From Marinicella rhabdoformis (GTDB taxonomy: Bacteria; Pseudomonadota; Gammaproteobacteria; Xanthomonadales; Marinicellaceae): a stretch of 64,000 bases of DNA. Positions within the stretch are counted from its first letter, which is position 1. Each line of letters starts with the position of its first letter. A model generated the notes under the pieces. It did not search any database and was not told where the DNA came from. It saw only the letters and a list, made by a program, of their open reading frames with translations. Positions 35,302-44,185 of this stretch are shown here, piece after piece. The stretch is taken from positions 903,914 to 967,913 of the forward strand of contig NZ_VTFS01000001.1 in the NCBI RefSeq assembly GCF_009671245.1, in the 5' to 3' direction. A program made the position numbers and the translations under genes.

Positions 35302-36264
35302 TTATCCGATGGCATGGCGATGAGCCGCTGAATAATGGCCTGTGACGTGGTGTTCCAGTTGACGTTCAATGTCTCCCAATAAACTGGAAGCACCAAAGCG
35401 GAACAGCTCTGCTTGTAACCAATCGTCTCCCAACTCTTCCTTCATCATCGCCAAATATACCAAAGCATCTTTGGCCTTGCTGATGCCGCCAGCCGGTTTG
35501 TAACCCACTTGATAACCCGTGCGTTCATGGTATTCGCGGATTTGTCTGATCATGGTTAAGGACACGGGCAAGGTGGCGTTCTCAGATTCTTTACCTGTTG
35601 AGGTCTTGATAAAATCAGCACCAGCCATCATGCACACCATTGAGGCTTTGGCGACATTCCTTAAAGTTGAAATCTCACCAGTGGCCAAGATGGTTTTCAT
35701 GTGGGCCTCTCCACAGGCTTCACGATAGGCTTTCACTTCATCATACAAGGCTTGCCAATTTTCTGAAAACACGTGTTTTCGGGTGATAACTATATCGATT
35801 TCATCGGCACCGGCTTTGACAGATTCTTTAATCTCTTCCACTTTCAAATGAAAAGGGGTCAAACCCGCTGGAAAGCCAGTAGAAACAGCAGCCAAATGTA
35901 CGCCACTGCCTTTCAATGCAGCCGCGGCCGTTGGTAACATGTCATGGTAAACACAAATGGCGCCGGTGGTGATGTTCAAATCTTCAATGTCCAATGCCTT
36001 AATCAAATCATGGCGCAAAGGATTCATCGCCTTGGCACACAAACGTTTGACACGCAACTCGGTGTCATCGCCAGCCAATGTGGTTAAATCAATCAAGCTA
36101 ATGGCTTTTAACAACCAAGCAGCTTGGTGTATTTTTTTGACACTGCGTCTGGTTGACAAGCTTTGTGCTCGCCTTTCTGTGGCACTCTTATTGACTTGAA
36201 TGGCTTCAATCCAGTCTAAATTCAAGTCCATCCCAGGGTTTCTATCAATATTCATACAGGGCAT
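35302..36264 (-). CDS. deoC: Deoxyribose-phosphate aldolase
   Basis: A 320-residue class I aldolase splitting deoxyribose 5-phosphate into glyceraldehyde 3-phosphate and acetaldehyde. IDLTTLAGDDTE near residue 58 is the substrate-binding start, KTSTGKES the Schiff-base Lys region, and GYKPAGGI the second catalytic Lys. It is about 60 residues longer than the E. coli enzyme at the N terminus, as in related long forms. ATGs at 36264 and 36255 are both possible starts; no clear Shine-Dalgarno decides. It is the first gene of the deo operon, 13 bp before the aldehyde dehydrogenase ATG. Confidence 0.94.
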   Translation of the reverse strand: MPCMNIDRNPGMDLNLDWIEAIQVNKSATERRAQSLSTRRSVKKIHQAAWLLKAISLIDLTTLAGDDTELRVKRLCAKAMNPLRHDLIKALDIEDLNITTGAICVYHDMLPTAAAALKGSGVHLAAVSTGFPAGLTPFHLKVEEIKESVKAGADEIDIVITRKHVFSENWQALYDEVKAYREACGEAHMKTILATGEISTLRNVAKASMVCMMAGADFIKTSTGKESENATLPVSLTMIRQIREYHERTGYQVGYKPAGGISKAKDALVYLAMMKEELGDDWLQAELFRFGASSLLGDIERQLEHHVTGHYSAAHRHAIG

Positions 36265-36311
36265 TTTACAACACTTGTTTTGAAACAGGACTTGACCTAT
36301 GTCGGCTCAAG

Positions 36312-37349
36312 CTAAGAAAGTTGTTCAAGATTCCAACGTGGGTAGGCTTTGATGGTGGCTTCACCATAAGATGCGTATTGATTAGCAGCCATGCGCATGG
36401 CGCCAGCAAAAGCGATCATGGCACCGTTGTCTGTGCAGTATTTAGGGCTGGGGAAAAAAGGTTTGAAACGGTGTTTTTGCCCTAAAGTACTTAGCATCTC
36501 GCGCAAAGCCACATTGGCACTGACGCCACCAGCAATCACCAATGATTTCAAGCCGGTTTGTTTGATGGCACGGACACATTTTTTGCTTAAAGTATCCGTC
36601 ACGGCCAGCTCAAAACAAGCAGCAATATCGGCTTTAAGTTTTTGCTTCTCTTCATCATTTGAACACAATTCAACTTCAGTTTCCCAAGTCACACGTGTGA
36701 AGGTTTTTAAGCCTGAAAAGCTGAAATCCAATCCGGGCCGGTTCATCATTGGCCTAGGGAATTTAAAACGGGTGTTGTCACCTTGGGTTGCCAATTCAGC
36801 AATGTAACGTCCACCAGGATAAGGCAAGCCGAGTAACTTGGCCGTTTTATCGAAGGCTTCACCTGCGGCATCGTCCAATGTATCGCCTAAAATTTTATAC
36901 TCACCCAAAGCCTGGACATCGACCAATAAGGTGTGACCACCAGAAACAAGCAATGACAAAAACGGAAACTCAGGCTTGTCATCTTCCAGCAACGGTGCCA
37001 ATAAATGGCCTTCCATGTGATGAATTTCTATCGCCGGCTTATCTAAGGCCCAAGCGACCGACCGCCCAACACAAGCACCCACCAACAAAGCACCAATCAA
37101 ACCAGGCCCTGACGTATAAGCAATGCCATCTAAATCATCTAAGGTTAAACCCGCCTCTTCACAAGCTTGCTCAATCAAAGGCACAATCTTGCGCACATGA
37201 TCACGCGAAGCCAGTTCTGGCACCACACCACCATACTGCGCATGCAGCTCAATTTGACTGTATAACTGATCTGCCACCAAGCCTTGATCGGTGTCATAAA
37301 TGGCAATACCCGTTTCGTCACAAGACGATTCTATACCTAATATTTTCAT
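36312..37349 (-). CDS. tsaD: tRNA N6-adenosine threonylcarbamoyltransferase TsaD
   Basis: A 345-residue ATPase-fold enzyme that, with TsaB and TsaE, transfers the threonylcarbamoyl group to A37 of ANN-reading tRNAs. Seen: [15 protein letters not shown] at the start, the metal-binding HHMEGH near residues 110-115, [10 protein letters not shown], and [11 protein letters not shown] near residue 270. Single-gene unit upstream of the deo operon on the same strand; the divergent bfd gene begins 150 bp away. Confidence 0.97.
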   Translation of the reverse strand: MKILGIESSCDETGIAIYDTDQGLVADQLYSQIELHAQYGGVVPELASRDHVRKIVPLIEQACEEAGLTLDDLDGIAYTSGPGLIGALLVGACVGRSVAWALDKPAIEIHHMEGHLLAPLLEDDKPEFPFLSLLVSGGHTLLVDVQALGEYKILGDTLDDAAGEAFDKTAKLLGLPYPGGRYIAELATQGDNTRFKFPRPMMNRPGLDFSFSGLKTFTRVTWETEVELCSNDEEKQKLKADIAACFELAVTDTLSKKCVRAIKQTGLKSLVIAGGVSANVALREMLSTLGQKHRFKPFFPSPKYCTDNGAMIAFAGAMRMAANQYASYGEATIKAYPRWNLEQLS

Positions 37350-37432
37350 GGCGTGAATTGTAATTCCAAAGCCATTAAATTACCACAACATGACAATCAC
37401 TCTGTTTAAGCCATAAATTAATGCCTATGCTA

Positions 37433-37462
37433 TTGACAATCATTCTTATTTAGATTTACAAT
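37433..37462 (+). promoter_or_regulatory. Strong promoter of bfd with overlapping Fur-like box
   Basis: TTGACA (-35, 37433-37438), an 18-bp spacer and TACAAT (-10, 37457-37462) form a near-consensus sigma70 promoter. The 15-mer TGACAATCATTCTTA at 37434-37448 matches the 7-1-7 Fur consensus TGATAATNATTATCA at 12 of 14 defined positions and covers the -35 and spacer. This predicts repression of bfd by iron-loaded Fur. Confidence 0.7.
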
Positions 37463-37499
37463 TCGTTTTGTTCGATAAACAGAATATCTGAGAAGTATT

Positions 37500-37727
37500 A
37501 TGTACGTTTGCATTTGTCACGGTGTGACTGAAAAACAAATTCAAAAAGCTGCCAAAAATGGTGTCACCAGTTTGACTCAATTACAAGCTGAAACTGGCTG
37601 TGGTACGGGCTGCGGTTCTTGTGTTAATATGGCGATTGAAACCTTGATGCAAGCGCAAAACACACCTGACTTTCTCAACGTTCGTAACCAGCAAAACAAC
37701 ACACAGCCTTTGCCAAGCTTCGCTTGA
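37500..37727 (+). CDS. bfd: Bacterioferritin-associated ferredoxin
   Basis: A 75-residue [2Fe-2S] protein that docks on bacterioferritin and supplies electrons to release stored iron. Cys4, Cys6, Cys38 and Cys41 match the Bfd ligand pattern (CxC ... CxxC); an additional Cys34 is present. The BFD_like fold with helix repeats covers residues 1-50. It is under a Fur-box promoter and is followed 45 bp later by bfr, so the release partner is made under iron shortage. Confidence 0.93.
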   Translation: MYVCICHGVTEKQIQKAAKNGVTSLTQLQAETGCGTGCGSCVNMAIETLMQAQNTPDFLNVRNQQNNTQPLPSFA

Positions 37728-37739
37728 TTCCGCTATAAT
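37710..37739 (+). promoter_or_regulatory. Predicted separate promoter of bfr
   Basis: TTGCCA (37710-37715), an 18-bp spacer and a perfect TATAAT (37734-37739), located at the end of bfd. The predicted start is about 27 nt before the bfr ATG. No Fur-like box overlaps it, so bfr could be expressed when bfd is repressed. Confidence 0.5.
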
Positions 37740-37772
37740 CAAAGCCACCTCAATTTAATCAAAGGAACGACC

Positions 37773-38237
37773 ATGAAAGGCGACCCTAAAGTCATTCAGT
37801 TGCTGAACAAAGCACTGTACAACGAACTCACTGCCATCAACCAATACTTCATGCACGCCAAAATTTTGGAAGACATGGGATTTACAAAATTGGCAAAAAA
37901 AGAACGTGAAGAATCAATCGAAGAAATGGAACACGCTGACCAATTGATGGAGCGTATTTTATTCCTTGAAGGATTACCCAATTTACAACAATTAGGCAAG
38001 CTGCGAATCGGCGAGACTCCTGCTGAGATGTTGACTTGTGATTTGGCCTTGGAAAATGATGCCATTCCTGATTTGCGTGATGGCATTGAATACTGTGAAT
38101 CGGTGCGTGATTACATCAGTCGTGATTTGATGCAAAAAATTTTAGACAATGAAGAAGAGCATGTTGACTGGTTAGAAACACAGTTGAGTCTGATAGAAAA
38201 AGTGGGCGAGCCTAACTACCTACAATCGCAAATGTGA
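37773..38237 (+). CDS. bfr: Bacterioferritin
   Basis: A 154-residue iron-storage subunit forming a 24-mer with intersubunit haem. The ferroxidase ligands Glu18, Glu51, His54, Glu127 and His130 and the haem ligand Met52 align with E. coli Bfr by position. Tyr25 is also kept. AAAGGAACGACC before the ATG is a good ribosome-binding site. It follows bfd and ends in an intrinsic terminator. Confidence 0.97.
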   Translation: MKGDPKVIQLLNKALYNELTAINQYFMHAKILEDMGFTKLAKKEREESIEEMEHADQLMERILFLEGLPNLQQLGKLRIGETPAEMLTCDLALENDAIPDLRDGIEYCESVRDYISRDLMQKILDNEEEHVDWLETQLSLIEKVGEPNYLQSQM

Positions 38238-38261
38238 TTTAAGCCATACAATTTGAAAGCA

Positions 38262-38290
38262 AGAGGCCGGTTAGTTGATCGGCCTTTTTT
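38262..38290 (+). terminator. Intrinsic terminator after bfr
   Basis: AGGCCG (38264-38269) and CGGCCT (38280-38285) with a 10-nt loop, followed by TTTTTT on the plus strand. Confidence 0.8.
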
Positions 38291-38309
38291 GTTCTTGACA
38301 TCAATTGAT

Positions 38310-39113
38310 TCACCTGTGGTTGTTAATCAGTTGTTGTAATTCAGCACAGGCCTTTTGGGCAGCAGATTCAAAATTTTCAGCCGTGTTACCGGCATAAATG
38401 ATGCCACGTGATGAAGATATAATTAAACCTTTACCATCTGGCCTCAGACCGGCTGACAAAGTCGCTTGGACATCACCACCTTGGGCACCGATACCAGGAA
38501 TTAAAAACGGCATATTCCCCGCCAATTTCCTGATACTTTTCAACTCTTCAGGATATGTGGCACCAACCACCAGCAACAGATTGTTATTGTCATTCCAGTT
38601 TTGGTTGGCGTTGATCGCCACTTGCTCAAATAATTTATGACCATTATCCAAGGTCAAATTTTGCAATTCACCAGAACCTGCATTGGATGTTTTACACAAA
38701 ACCACCACACCTTTATCAGCACGCTCTGAATAAGGCTGTAAAGTATCACCGCCCATGTATGGATTGACAGTGACCGCATCGGCATCATATCGATCAAAAG
38801 CTTCACTGGCATATTGCGCTGCTGTGGAACCAATGTCACCACGCTTGGCATCTAAAATCACTGGAACATGGGGATAATTGTCATGAATGTAATCAATGAT
38901 GTCAGCCAATTCGTCTTCAGCATTCAGTGCAGCAAAATAGGCAATTTGGGGTTTAAATGCACAAACATGTGGAGCCGTGGCATCAACAATCGCCATCAAC
39001 CAATCATCTAATCCAATATCAAGTTCATTGATTTTATCAATGTTAGGGTCTAAGCCCACACAGACCAATGAGTTGTTTTTTTCTTGTGCAGCTTCTAATT
39101 TTTCGATAAACAT
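38310..39113 (-). CDS. pyrF: Orotidine 5'-phosphate decarboxylase, type 2
   Basis: A 267-residue TIM-barrel enzyme giving UMP in pyrimidine synthesis. VILDAKRGDIGSTAAQYA near residues 85-102 carries the catalytic Asp/Lys network in the form of the longer type-2 subfamily, as opposed to the about 230-residue enterobacterial type. VCVGLDPN is near the start and GLIISSSRGIIYAG near the C terminus binds phosphate. It stands alone between bfr and the divergent protease gene. Confidence 0.95.
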   Translation of the reverse strand: MFIEKLEAAQEKNNSLVCVGLDPNIDKINELDIGLDDWLMAIVDATAPHVCAFKPQIAYFAALNAEDELADIIDYIHDNYPHVPVILDAKRGDIGSTAAQYASEAFDRYDADAVTVNPYMGGDTLQPYSERADKGVVVLCKTSNAGSGELQNLTLDNGHKLFEQVAINANQNWNDNNNLLLVVGATYPEELKSIRKLAGNMPFLIPGIGAQGGDVQATLSAGLRPDGKGLIISSSRGIIYAGNTAENFESAAQKACAELQQLINNHR

Positions 39114-39188
39114 GGCTTGAAAAGATGATGAACAGCCGATATTTTACAAGGATTGAACCTGATTGAGAAAAAATACTCTAAGCAAAGC

Positions 39189-40529
39189 ATGAAATATTTG
39201 ATTATCTTATTAGTATTCACCTTGAGCGCCCCAACTCAAGCCGCGTTACCTGCCGCCATCAATGGAGAACCACTGCCATCGTTGGCACCTGTTTTAGAAC
39301 AGGTCACGCCTGCAGTGGTAAACATCAATACCCAATCAGTACAGTACGTGAGGTCACGAAATAACGACTTCTACAGCTGGTTTTATGGTTTACCCAGCAC
39401 CCCACGCGAACGGGTGACGCAATCTTTAGGCTCAGGTGTGATCATCGATGCCGTACAAGGTTTAATCCTGACCAACCACCATGTGATTAATGATGCCGAT
39501 GAAATATCTGTGGTCTTGCATGATGGCAAAACCCATCAAGCAACCTTGATTGGATCGGATGAAGGTACTGACGTGGCTTTAATTCAAATTGAAGCGGAAG
39601 GCTTAACCGCGCTGCCACTCGCAGATTCTGAAACATTACGGGTGGGCGATTTTGTTGTCGCAGTAGGCAACCCCTTTGGATTAGGACAAACTGTGACATC
39701 GGGTATTGTCAGTGCTTTAGGTCGCACCAGCTTATCTGGCCTCGGTTTTCAAAATTTTATTCAAACCGATGCATCAATCAACCCAGGTAACTCAGGTGGT
39801 GCTTTGATTAATTTGCGCGGTGAACTGGTGGGCATCAACACCGCCATTTTTTCACCCTCAGGTGGTAATGTCGGCATTGGCTTTGCCATCCCTTCATCAC
39901 TGGCGGAACGCATGATGCGACAACTGCTCACATATGGTACGGTCCGTCGTGGATCATTGGGCTTGGAAGTCCAGAATTTAACACCACGCTTGGTGGCCGC
40001 GTTTGACTTAGAGGATGACCAAGGCGTTATGGTGACTGCAGTAAATCAAGGCTCGCCAGCTGATCGTGCGGGCATCCAAGCAGGCGACGTCATCACACAA
40101 ATTAATGGCCAGGTTATAAGAAGTCAAAAACAATTTGAAAACCAACAAGGGTTAATTGAACTGAATACCGATGTGGCGATTGGCTTTTGGCGCAATGGTA
40201 AAGACAAACGCATCATGACGCGCATTTCTGAAGTAGACAGAAATGAAATGGAAGGCATGGAATTGCACCCTGCACTCAAAGGCGCTGCTTTAACCAACTT
40301 ACCTGCCAAATACCGTGATCGCTATCAAGGCGTGTTATTTGAAACCATTCAACAAGGCTCGAAGGCTTGGGCTTTGGGTTTGCGTTCTGGCGATTTAATC
40401 ACTGCTGTTAATAACGATGAGATCATTAATTTAAAACAATTAAACGAAAGACTGGCTGCCAACAAAAACGAACCGTTACTGAAAATTTACAGGAATGGTA
40501 GATACTATTTATTACCACTGGAAAAATAA
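39189..40529 (+). CDS. degQ: DegQ/DegP-type periplasmic serine protease
   Basis: A 446-residue HtrA-family protease and chaperone for misfolded periplasmic proteins. A signal peptide (MKYLIILLVFTLSAPTQA) is followed by the trypsin-like domain with His in LTNHHVIND, Asp in GTDVALIQ and Ser in NPGNSGGALIN. Two PDZ domains follow (about residues 245-335 and 360-440). The short length and the short LA-like loop, with no extra Q-linker, fit DegQ better than DegP. The frame begins 36 bp earlier, but the ATG at 39189 starts the signal peptide. Confidence 0.93.
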   Translation: MKYLIILLVFTLSAPTQAALPAAINGEPLPSLAPVLEQVTPAVVNINTQSVQYVRSRNNDFYSWFYGLPSTPRERVTQSLGSGVIIDAVQGLILTNHHVINDADEISVVLHDGKTHQATLIGSDEGTDVALIQIEAEGLTALPLADSETLRVGDFVVAVGNPFGLGQTVTSGIVSALGRTSLSGLGFQNFIQTDASINPGNSGGALINLRGELVGINTAIFSPSGGNVGIGFAIPSSLAERMMRQLLTYGTVRRGSLGLEVQNLTPRLVAAFDLEDDQGVMVTAVNQGSPADRAGIQAGDVITQINGQVIRSQKQFENQQGLIELNTDVAIGFWRNGKDKRIMTRISEVDRNEMEGMELHPALKGAALTNLPAKYRDRYQGVLFETIQQGSKAWALGLRSGDLITAVNNDEIINLKQLNERLAANKNEPLLKIYRNGRYYLLPLEK

Positions 40530-40583
40530 AAACCTTGTCATGATAAACTGATAAAGACAATTGAATAAAATAAAGGTGTTTTG

Positions 40584-41135
40584 ATGAATCCGCAATTACA
40601 AACCATGATTAAAAACATGCCTGTGAAAACAGGCAAGTCACTCGCTGAATGGCAGGCCTTATTATCACAAGCCGGGCACGAGAAACATGGCGACATCATG
40701 AAATTACTCAAAGGTGAATACGGTGTCACGCATGGCTTTGCTAATACCATCAGCACCTTATTTCGTGAGCAATCAGCTGGCGGCCCACCACCTGAAGCTG
40801 ATTTAGTCGCGGCACAATATGCCAAGAAACCACATTTCTTGCCCGTCTATGAAAAATTGATTCAACAGGTTAAGGCTATGGGCAATGATGTCACGGTGGC
40901 TCCAAAGAAAACCTATGTCAGCTTGGTGCGAGGAAAACAGTTTGCCATCATTAAGGCTTCAACCATGAAACGAATGGACATTGGACTCAATTTAAAAGGC
41001 GAAGTTGAGACTGATCGCTTGCAACCAGATACTGTATTCAGTGGCATGTGTTCTCATAGAGTCGCCCTTTCAAATGAAGGCGAAATTGACGAAGAATTAA
41101 TCAACTGGATAAGACAAGCTTACGAACGCGCTTAA
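40584..41135 (+). CDS. DUF4287/DUF5655-type protein
   Basis: A 183-residue cytoplasmic protein of unknown role. Residues 1-70 have the short helical DUF4287 pattern (KTGKSLAEWQALL), and residues about 85-180 a DUF5655-like domain with KKTYVSLVRGKQFAII and the conserved HRVAL near the end. The ATG was chosen over the TTG directly before it; AAAGGTG precedes it. There is no signal peptide or membrane segment. Neighbours are the protease gene and a transporter, and no functional link is evident. Confidence 0.75.
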   Translation: MNPQLQTMIKNMPVKTGKSLAEWQALLSQAGHEKHGDIMKLLKGEYGVTHGFANTISTLFREQSAGGPPPEADLVAAQYAKKPHFLPVYEKLIQQVKAMGNDVTVAPKKTYVSLVRGKQFAIIKASTMKRMDIGLNLKGEVETDRLQPDTVFSGMCSHRVALSNEGEIDEELINWIRQAYERA

Positions 41136-41210
41136 ATTTACACTGCTGCGTTTGCAAATCATTCTGAATTAAGGAACAATGTTCAGCTTTGTTTGACAAC
41201 GCAGCGTATT

Positions 41211-42812
41211 ATGAATCAACATGTAAAAAATCAGTCACCGGCTGAAAACAACCATCAGGCCACTGGTTGGTTTGCCAAATTCCTTGGCTTTGTCGAGTGG
41301 TTAGGCAATTTATTACCTCACCCCATCACACTGTTCGCCCTTTTCTGCATATTTATTGTTTTGTTCAGTGGTTTAGCGGAATTCATGGGTTTAAGCGTAG
41401 CAGACCCTCGACCAGAAGGTTCTTCCAAAAGAGAGCTTGATGGCATTATTCAAGTTAACTCACTGATGTCAGCGGAAGGTTTGAGGTGGATAGTCCAAAA
41501 CCTGGTCACTAATTTCACCGGATTTACGCCTCTAGGAACAGTTTTGGTGGCGCTGTTAGGTGTTGCTGTGGCTGAACATTCGGGCATGTTATCGGCTTTG
41601 ATGCGCTCATTGGTCATTGGTGCTTCAAAACGCATGGTCACTGTGATGATTGTGTTTGCTGGCGTCGTTTCAAATACAGCTTCAGAACTGGGCTATGTGG
41701 TATTGATTCCCATGGCTGCGTTGATTTTTCATTCATTGGGCCGCCATCCACTGGCTGGTTTAGCTGCTGCTTTTGCAGGGGTGTCTGCAGGTTACAGTGC
41801 CAACTTATTAATTGGAACAGTTGACCCTTTGCTGTCAGGAATCACGCAAGAAGCTGCACAAATGCTCGACCCAACTTACCTCGTAGGTGCTGAAGTCAAT
41901 TGGTACTTTATGATTGCCAGTACTTTTCTGATTGTTTTTATGGGCGCTTTTGTAACAGAAAAAATTGTTGAACCCAGACTGGGCCAGTACAACAGCGATG
42001 AAGCCAGTATTGAACTGGGGCATCAATCTGTTGATGAAGTCACCGCAGCAGAAAAAAAGGGCTTGCGCATGGCTGGTCTTTCGTTCCTGATCTTGGCCGC
42101 CATTCTGGCTTTGACTGTCGTTCCTGAATGGGGTGTTTTACGCAACCCAGATACGGGTGGCGTTAAAAACTCTCCTTTCCTGAAAGGCATTGTTGTTTAT
42201 ATATTCATAACCTTTGCAATCCCTGGGTTTGTCTACGGAAAAATTGCTGGCACAATGAAGAATGACCGTGATGTGATTGATGCCATGAGCAAAGGCATGA
42301 GCAGTATGGGTATGTATATCGTGCTGGTGTTTTTTGCGGCCCAATTCGTAGCCTTTTTCAAATGGACAAACCTGGGTACAGTGATGGCCGTTAAAGGGGC
42401 TGCCATGCTTCAGATGATGGGCCTCGATGGCCCCATGATATTTGTATTTTTTATCATGTTGTGCGGCATGGTAAATTTATCATTAGGCAGTGCATCTGCT
42501 CAATGGGCTGTGACGGCACCCATTTTTGTACCCATGCTGATGCTGATAGGCTATGCACCTGAGACCATTCAAGCGGCTTATCGAATTGGCGACTCTGTCA
42601 CCAACGTCATCACACCAATGATGAGCTATTTTGGTTTAATTCTTGCCGTTGCTACCCAGTATCAAAAGAAATTAGGTATTGGTACTTTAATTGCGACCAT
42701 GCTGCCATACAGCATCATGTTCTTTGTTGGATGGACTGTCTTGTTTTACCTGTGGGTGTTTGCCTTTGGCTTGCCTGTCGGCCCAGGTGCAGCAACTTAT
42801 TATTCGCCTTAA
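41211..42812 (+). CDS. AbgT-family transporter
   Basis: A 533-residue inner-membrane protein with about 11-13 hydrophobic segments, of the AbgT family, known for p-aminobenzoyl-glutamate uptake and, in other members, sulfonamide efflux. PHPITLFALF near the N terminus and SNTASELGYVVLIPMAALIF in the first half are characteristic. The start is uncertain: the frame opens at a TTG at 41193, and the first ATG is 41211, neither with a good Shine-Dalgarno. A five-codon mini-ORF with a better AAGGAA site lies directly upstream. No abgA/abgB hydrolase genes are adjacent. Confidence 0.9.
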   Translation: MNQHVKNQSPAENNHQATGWFAKFLGFVEWLGNLLPHPITLFALFCIFIVLFSGLAEFMGLSVADPRPEGSSKRELDGIIQVNSLMSAEGLRWIVQNLVTNFTGFTPLGTVLVALLGVAVAEHSGMLSALMRSLVIGASKRMVTVMIVFAGVVSNTASELGYVVLIPMAALIFHSLGRHPLAGLAAAFAGVSAGYSANLLIGTVDPLLSGITQEAAQMLDPTYLVGAEVNWYFMIASTFLIVFMGAFVTEKIVEPRLGQYNSDEASIELGHQSVDEVTAAEKKGLRMAGLSFLILAAILALTVVPEWGVLRNPDTGGVKNSPFLKGIVVYIFITFAIPGFVYGKIAGTMKNDRDVIDAMSKGMSSMGMYIVLVFFAAQFVAFFKWTNLGTVMAVKGAAMLQMMGLDGPMIFVFFIMLCGMVNLSLGSASAQWAVTAPIFVPMLMLIGYAPETIQAAYRIGDSVTNVITPMMSYFGLILAVATQYQKKLGIGTLIATMLPYSIMFFVGWTVLFYLWVFAFGLPVGPGAATYYSP

Positions 42813-42840
42813 AACCAATCACAAAAATTGTTGCTATATC

Positions 42841-42868
42841 CAGTTGGTCAGGCTTTCCTGACCAACTG
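42841..42868. repeat. Perfect 12-bp hairpin across the folB stop codon
   Basis: CAGTTGGTCAGG (42841-42852) and CCTGACCAACTG (42857-42868) form a perfect 12-bp stem with a 4-nt loop. The left arm contains the folB stop codon (42848-42850, minus strand). No U-tract follows on either strand, so it is not a standard terminator; it could protect mRNA ends or stop convergent transcripts. Confidence 0.8.
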
Positions 42869-43207
42869 AACCGCAACAGATTGTGCATTGGGCACAGCTT
42901 CAGGTTTAGACAGTGTTAATTTTACTTTATTGACAGGAAATTGCTTTAACAAAAGCTGACAACAGTGTTCTGCCAATGCTTCTATCAATTCAAAATGGGA
43001 CAAACTGATAAAATGCGACAACTTCTGACTGACAGCAAAATAATCTAAAGCATCTTTGATGTCATCACTTTGACCTGCTGCATAACAGTCATAACTCAAA
43101 TCCACATCTAAAACCACAGGTTGTTTGATTTGCTTTTCCCAGTCGTGAATGCCAATCGTGGCATCGACTTTTAAGCCCCTGATGAGTACTTTGTCCACGC
43201 CGATCAA
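42848..43207 (-). CDS. folB: Dihydroneopterin aldolase
   Basis: A 119-residue folate-pathway enzyme converting dihydroneopterin to hydroxymethyl-dihydropterin. DKVLIRGLKVDATIGIHDWEK at residues 5-25 (catalytic Tyr/Glu region in related enzymes) and LTLSKPEAVPNA near the C terminus are the family motifs. Its start overlaps the stop of the upstream lipoprotein gene by four bases. A strong hairpin spans its last codons. Confidence 0.93.
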   Translation of the reverse strand: MIGVDKVLIRGLKVDATIGIHDWEKQIKQPVVLDVDLSYDCYAAGQSDDIKDALDYFAVSQKLSHFISLSHFELIEALAEHCCQLLLKQFPVNKVKLTLSKPEAVPNAQSVAVQLVRKA

Positions 43208-43611
43208 TGAACCAATTTAGGCAGGCCACTGACAAGCCACCACTTTTTCAACTCATCATCGTACTCCCAAACCTGCTCATCAATCACCACCTTTTCTCTT
43301 TTGGTGTGTTTGTTATAGAGCTTGATTTGAACATTTTGAATGATCGCATTATCTGTTGTGCCAGGCATGATTGGAGAGGGTACATAAGAGCTGACGCTGA
43401 ACTGATTAATCCTGTCTATATCGAGTCTTTTAGGCTTATTGATTTCATCAATTTCAGGGCTAAAAAAGCTCAAAGCAGTATTAAAATCAGACCATCTCAT
43501 AACTTTAGCATACTGGTATAAGGTGTGATCTAAGGATTGCTTTTTGCTCATGCGGCCACCGCAAGCGACAACCAATAAACACAATAAGATAATAATGACA
43601 GACTTTTTCAT
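43204..43611 (-). CDS. Putative lipoprotein of unknown function
   Basis: A 135-residue lipoprotein: a hydrophobic signal ends in the lipobox LLVVAC-GG at residues 13-17. The mature part is mainly charged, with EVWEYDD-type residues near the end (DEQVWEYDDELKKWW), reminiscent of NTF2/SnoaL-like small alpha-beta folds, but no family was recognised with certainty. It overlaps folB by four bases, so the two are cotranscribed. A second lipoprotein of similar size and layout is encoded at 48005-48469. Confidence 0.75.
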   Translation of the reverse strand: MKKSVIIILLCLLVVACGGRMSKKQSLDHTLYQYAKVMRWSDFNTALSFFSPEIDEINKPKRLDIDRINQFSVSSYVPSPIMPGTTDNAIIQNVQIKLYNKHTKREKVVIDEQVWEYDDELKKWWLVSGLPKLVH

Positions 43612-43713
43612 GTGAGGTAGGTACTTTTAAGTTCTACAAAAGTATGTCATAAGTCATGTTAAAAATACATAAAAATATCACAACACCCAAATCAAATTAG
43701 CTAAGACAACAAA

Positions 43714-44172
43714 CTATTTAATGGCTAATATCACAAAGTCAGCAGACATAGAACATGTCATAATTGATGCCGACAAGCCTTGAATAGACAGTTTCAAATG
43801 TTGGTTTTTATTCTGATTCAGCAGCCCATCCTTGACTGCATTCCAATCAATAGTTTCATCAAAATCACAGCGTATTTCCATTAAACCAGTTTGGGGTCGT
43901 AACCACTTATTATGACTTTGATGAATCACAACATCATTGTGAACAGCCATTTGTTCCAAGTTGTATTTGATTAAGGACCAAGCACTGATGGTCATCAAGG
44001 CAGCAGAAGCGCCACCAAAAAACGTACCTTTATCATTAACGTTAGGACCTAGAGGTGCACTGGCTCTTAGTTTATTGCTTGTGACTGTTTCAATTAGCCA
44101 ACCCATTGTTTGGGTTAATGGGATGTCATGATGAATGCGTTGAACAAACGCTTCAAGTGCATCATATTGCAT
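43714..44172 (-). CDS. YiiD C-terminal-type thioesterase-fold protein
   Basis: A 152-residue hotdog-fold protein resembling the C-terminal thioesterase domain of YiiD. SAPLGPNVNDKGTFFGGASAALMT near residues 39-62 is the family signature (key residues P-N-x-N-x-K-G-T-x-F-G-G). The YiiD N-terminal acetyltransferase domain is absent. The thioester substrate is unknown. It stands between a lipoprotein gene and a small secreted protein gene, both on the same strand. Confidence 0.8.
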   Translation of the reverse strand: MQYDALEAFVQRIHHDIPLTQTMGWLIETVTSNKLRASAPLGPNVNDKGTFFGGASAALMTISAWSLIKYNLEQMAVHNDVVIHQSHNKWLRPQTGLMEIRCDFDETIDWNAVKDGLLNQNKNQHLKLSIQGLSASIMTCSMSADFVILAIK

Positions 44173-44185
44173 TGACAGTTGTAAC

